Position numbers and translations under genes: made by a program. DNA of 64,000 nucleotides from Paragyromitra xinjiangensis (Eukaryota; Ascomycota; Pezizomycetes; Pezizales; Discinaceae). Each line of letters opens with the position of its first letter. Position 1 is the first letter of the stretch. The notes below the pieces were generated by a model. That model had not been told where the DNA came from. It saw nothing but the letters and a program-made list of their open reading frames with translations, and did no database searches. Below, in pieces: positions 61,563 to 64,000 of this stretch. The DNA lies in NCBI GenBank assembly GCA_038503065.1, contig JBCAMK010000002.1, positions 2,418,001-2,482,000 on the forward strand. Direction: 5' to 3'.

Positions 61563-64000
61563 ATGTCTCGATTTTTCCACGGCGGTCTTAGCGACAGCGA
61601 CACTAGCTCCTCCGACGAAGAGCTCTACTCCGAAGAAGAGGAGTCAGAGGCCGAGAAAGATAGCTCCGAAGATTCCAGTTCCGAAGATGGGTCCGCGGAG
61701 GCCGATGAAACCGACGATGATGAAGGTGGTTCGCGGTTCTTGAAGGGTGGACGAGGTGTAAGTGACGATGAGAGTGATGAGGACGAAGGGAAGAGGATCG
61801 TCAAGAGCGCAAAGGATAAGAGGATAGAGGATATCGAGGCCTCTATCAAGCTTATCGAGAATGGGCAGAAGATCAATGACTGGGTTGTTATTTCTGCAGG
61901 TGTGTATACGAATTCTCAAAATCTTTGAGTGCGGGGGCGGGGTATGGTGGGGCAACTATCGTGATAAGACAGCACTAACACCAATGATACAGAATTCGAA
62001 AAACTCAACAAGCTCGTTGCGAAAGGGCCCCAGGGCTCTCCTGTACCGAAAATCTATGTTAGAATCGTGGCGGACCTAGAGGATTTCATGAATGATACCC
62101 TCAAGGACAAGGTCGCGGCCAAGAAGATGAACGCTGCCAATGCTCGTGCCTTAAACGCTATCAAGCAACGCCTCAAGCGCAACAACCGTGGATATGAGAA
62201 AGAGATTGAGGAGTATAAAAAAGACAAAAGTGCTTTCATGGTGGAGGACAAGGAGCCTGAGGCTGCGCCAGTAGCGAGGAGGCAAACGCCGACGTACGAT
62301 GAAGGTGCCGCTCCTGAGGACGAGGATGATGATAAGGGGTTCTCGACCATGGGGAGAGGTGGTAAAGCCTTGGTGTTTACTCCGGAGAGCATCTTTAAAC
62401 ATCTGAGTGGGATCATCGAGGCGAGGGGAAAGAAGAATACCGATAAGGGCGAGCAAATCAAGATCATGGAGAAACTCTATGAGGTTGCTCAAACACCATA
62501 CCAAAAGATCAAGGTCCTCTTGGCTCTCATTTCCACTCGCTTTGACCTTACATATGGTGCTCTTTCTTATATGTCCTCTGAACAATGGAAATCGTAAGTG
62601 TCTAGGTGAATGTTTGTTGGCGCCGTTAAGCGTGAGGCTAATAATTGTTTCGCAGTGCTGAGAAGGAGTTCAACACTTTGTTGCAAGTTCTCGAAGCCAA
62701 TCCAGACTATGTCGTAATCGAGAATGCCGAGGAATGGGATGATGATGATAAACAGCCTGTTCCAGCTCCCGGCGAAGTCCTCAAGATTCCTGGAAGTGTA
62801 GTTTCCTTTGTGGACAGACTAGACGATGAACTTACCCGTTCCCTGCAACATATTGACCCCCACACCACTGAGTACATCGATAGACTTAGTGATGAAGGTG
62901 CTCTCTACACTACTATTCTGCGAAATCAGCTCTACCTGGAGAGATTACACAGGAACCAGAACATCGCCACTGACGAGGCCATCAACCGTGTCATCATGCG
63001 TAGGTTAGAGCATCTATACTTTAAGGTAATGATCCCATATGCACTATTTCTGGAGCGCCAAGACCTAACAATGGATAGCCTGAACTAGTCATCGTCACTG
63101 TTGAAGAAAATGCATGGAAGTCGATCCCTGAAGGCCTTGATTCTGCAATTTCACCTAAGAAAGCTTCCACTACCGCCAGCGACCTCCTGTATACCCTTTG
63201 CACCTATCTCTACAAGCATGATGCCACCGTGCTCCGCACACGTGCCATGCTTTGCCATATCTATCATTACGCTCTACACAACCAATTTTACAAGGCCCGC
63301 GATTTAATGCTCATGTCACATCTGCAGGAGAATATCCACGTCGCTGATGTCGGCACCCAAATTCTCTACAACAGGACTCTCGTACAAGTTGGGCTCTGTG
63401 CTTTCCGTGCAGGTTTGATTTATGAAGCCCAGACCTGCCTGCAGGAGATTTGTGGTACCGGCAGATTGAAGGAGATGTTGGCTCAAGGCGTCCAAATCCA
63501 GAGGTACTCGCAAGTCAGTCCCGAACAGGAACGCCTAGAGCGTCAGAGACAACTCCCTTTCCATCAACACATCAACTTGGAGCTTCTAGAATGCGCTTAT
63601 CTTACTTGCTCCATGCTGTTGGAAATCCCAGCTTTGGCCGCTACCGGCTCTTCTCCCGATTTGAAGAAACGCGTCATCAGTAAGACCTTCCGAAGGATGC
63701 TCGAATACCATGAGAGACAAATCTTCACTGGGCCCGCAGAGAACACTCGAGACCACGTCATGCAGTCTGCCAAGGCCCTCGCTGCCGGGGAATGGAAAAG
63801 ATCAAGTGAGCTCATCCATGCAATTAAGATTTGGGATCTTCTGCCAGAACCCCAAAAGATCAAGGACATGCTCTCGGAGAAGATTCAGGAGGAGGGATTG
63901 CGGACGTACCTCTTCACTTACGCACCATTCTATGACACTCTATCAATTTCCCGACTAGTAGAGATGTTTGACCTCTCAGAACGCAAGGTCTCGGCCTTAG
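61563..64000 (+). CDS. NIP1: Eukaryotic translation initiation factor 3 subunit C (partial, right edge)
   Basis: Exons 61563-61899, 61993-62593, 62656-63025 and 63079 onward run off the window; about 740 residues are visible. eIF3c is a core scaffold of eIF3 that contacts eIF1, eIF5 and the 40S subunit. The start [29 protein letters not shown] is the characteristic acidic, CK2-type N-terminus. Then come [90 protein letters not shown], and the PCI-side helices [34 protein letters not shown], then [25 protein letters not shown]. The last visible residues ([19 protein letters not shown]) sit in the PCI domain. All introns are standard. Confidence 0.96.

Overview
The window is nuclear DNA of a filamentous ascomycete (Pezizomycotina-type). 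Genes carry several short GT-AG introns of about 50-75 bp, intergenic spacers are about 0.5-4 kb, both strands are used without operons, and the recognisable proteins are ordinary eukaryotic and fungal ones: squalene synthase, DNA polymerase alpha, Tof1/Swi1, Rad26, Yak1 and eIF3c. The class cannot be settled from the sequence alone. I rebuilt exon structures by hand from reading frame, splice signals and recalled family conservation. No database search was possible.

Layout, left to right. 1-1680 (-): 5' part of an Aquarius/Cwf11-type spliceosomal helicase, cut by the left edge. 2215-2635: a 421-bp non-autonomous hAT-like element with a perfect 8-bp target duplication. 3874-5481 (-): secreted GH76-like alpha-mannanase. 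7426-9006 (+): membrane-anchored alpha/beta hydrolase. 10018-11717 (-): mitochondrial cysteine desulfurase Nfs1. 12592-13872 (+): GRE2/dihydroflavonol-reductase-like SDR. 15358-19184 (+): Tof1/Swi1 (Timeless) replisome protein. 19185-23050: 3.9 kb without a confident gene. 23051-24212 (-): REEP/Yop1 (TB2/DP1/HVA22) protein. 25533-26849 (+): TANGO2/NRDE protein. 27601-28749 (+): classical SDR. 29296-30151 (-): small four-helix membrane protein. 31527-33127 (+): squalene synthase ERG9. 34749-39246 (-): DExH helicase with two dsRBD-like domains. 39970-44596 (-): POL1. 44597-49000: 4.4 kb without a gene. 49001-50105 (-): secreted DUF7137-like surface protein. 51121-55515 (-): Rad26/CSB. 57099-60322 (+): Yak1 kinase. 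61563-64000 (+): NIP1/eIF3c, cut by the right edge.

Functionally this is mostly a housekeeping chromosome segment: splicing, Fe-S biogenesis, ergosterol synthesis, S-phase replication (Pol1, Tof1), transcription-coupled repair (Rad26), RNA helicase, stress/growth kinase and translation initiation. I see no secondary-metabolite cluster, CRISPR, rRNA or tRNA gene, and no convincing novel multi-gene system. The less ordinary points are the hAT-like MITE, a dispersed TACATGTA palindrome confined to spacers where I looked, MCB-type hexamers upstream of POL1 and TOF1, an acidic tandem repeat in Tof1, a 12-bp minisatellite inside the helicase core, and unexplained coding-like reading frames at 20.5-21.4 kb.
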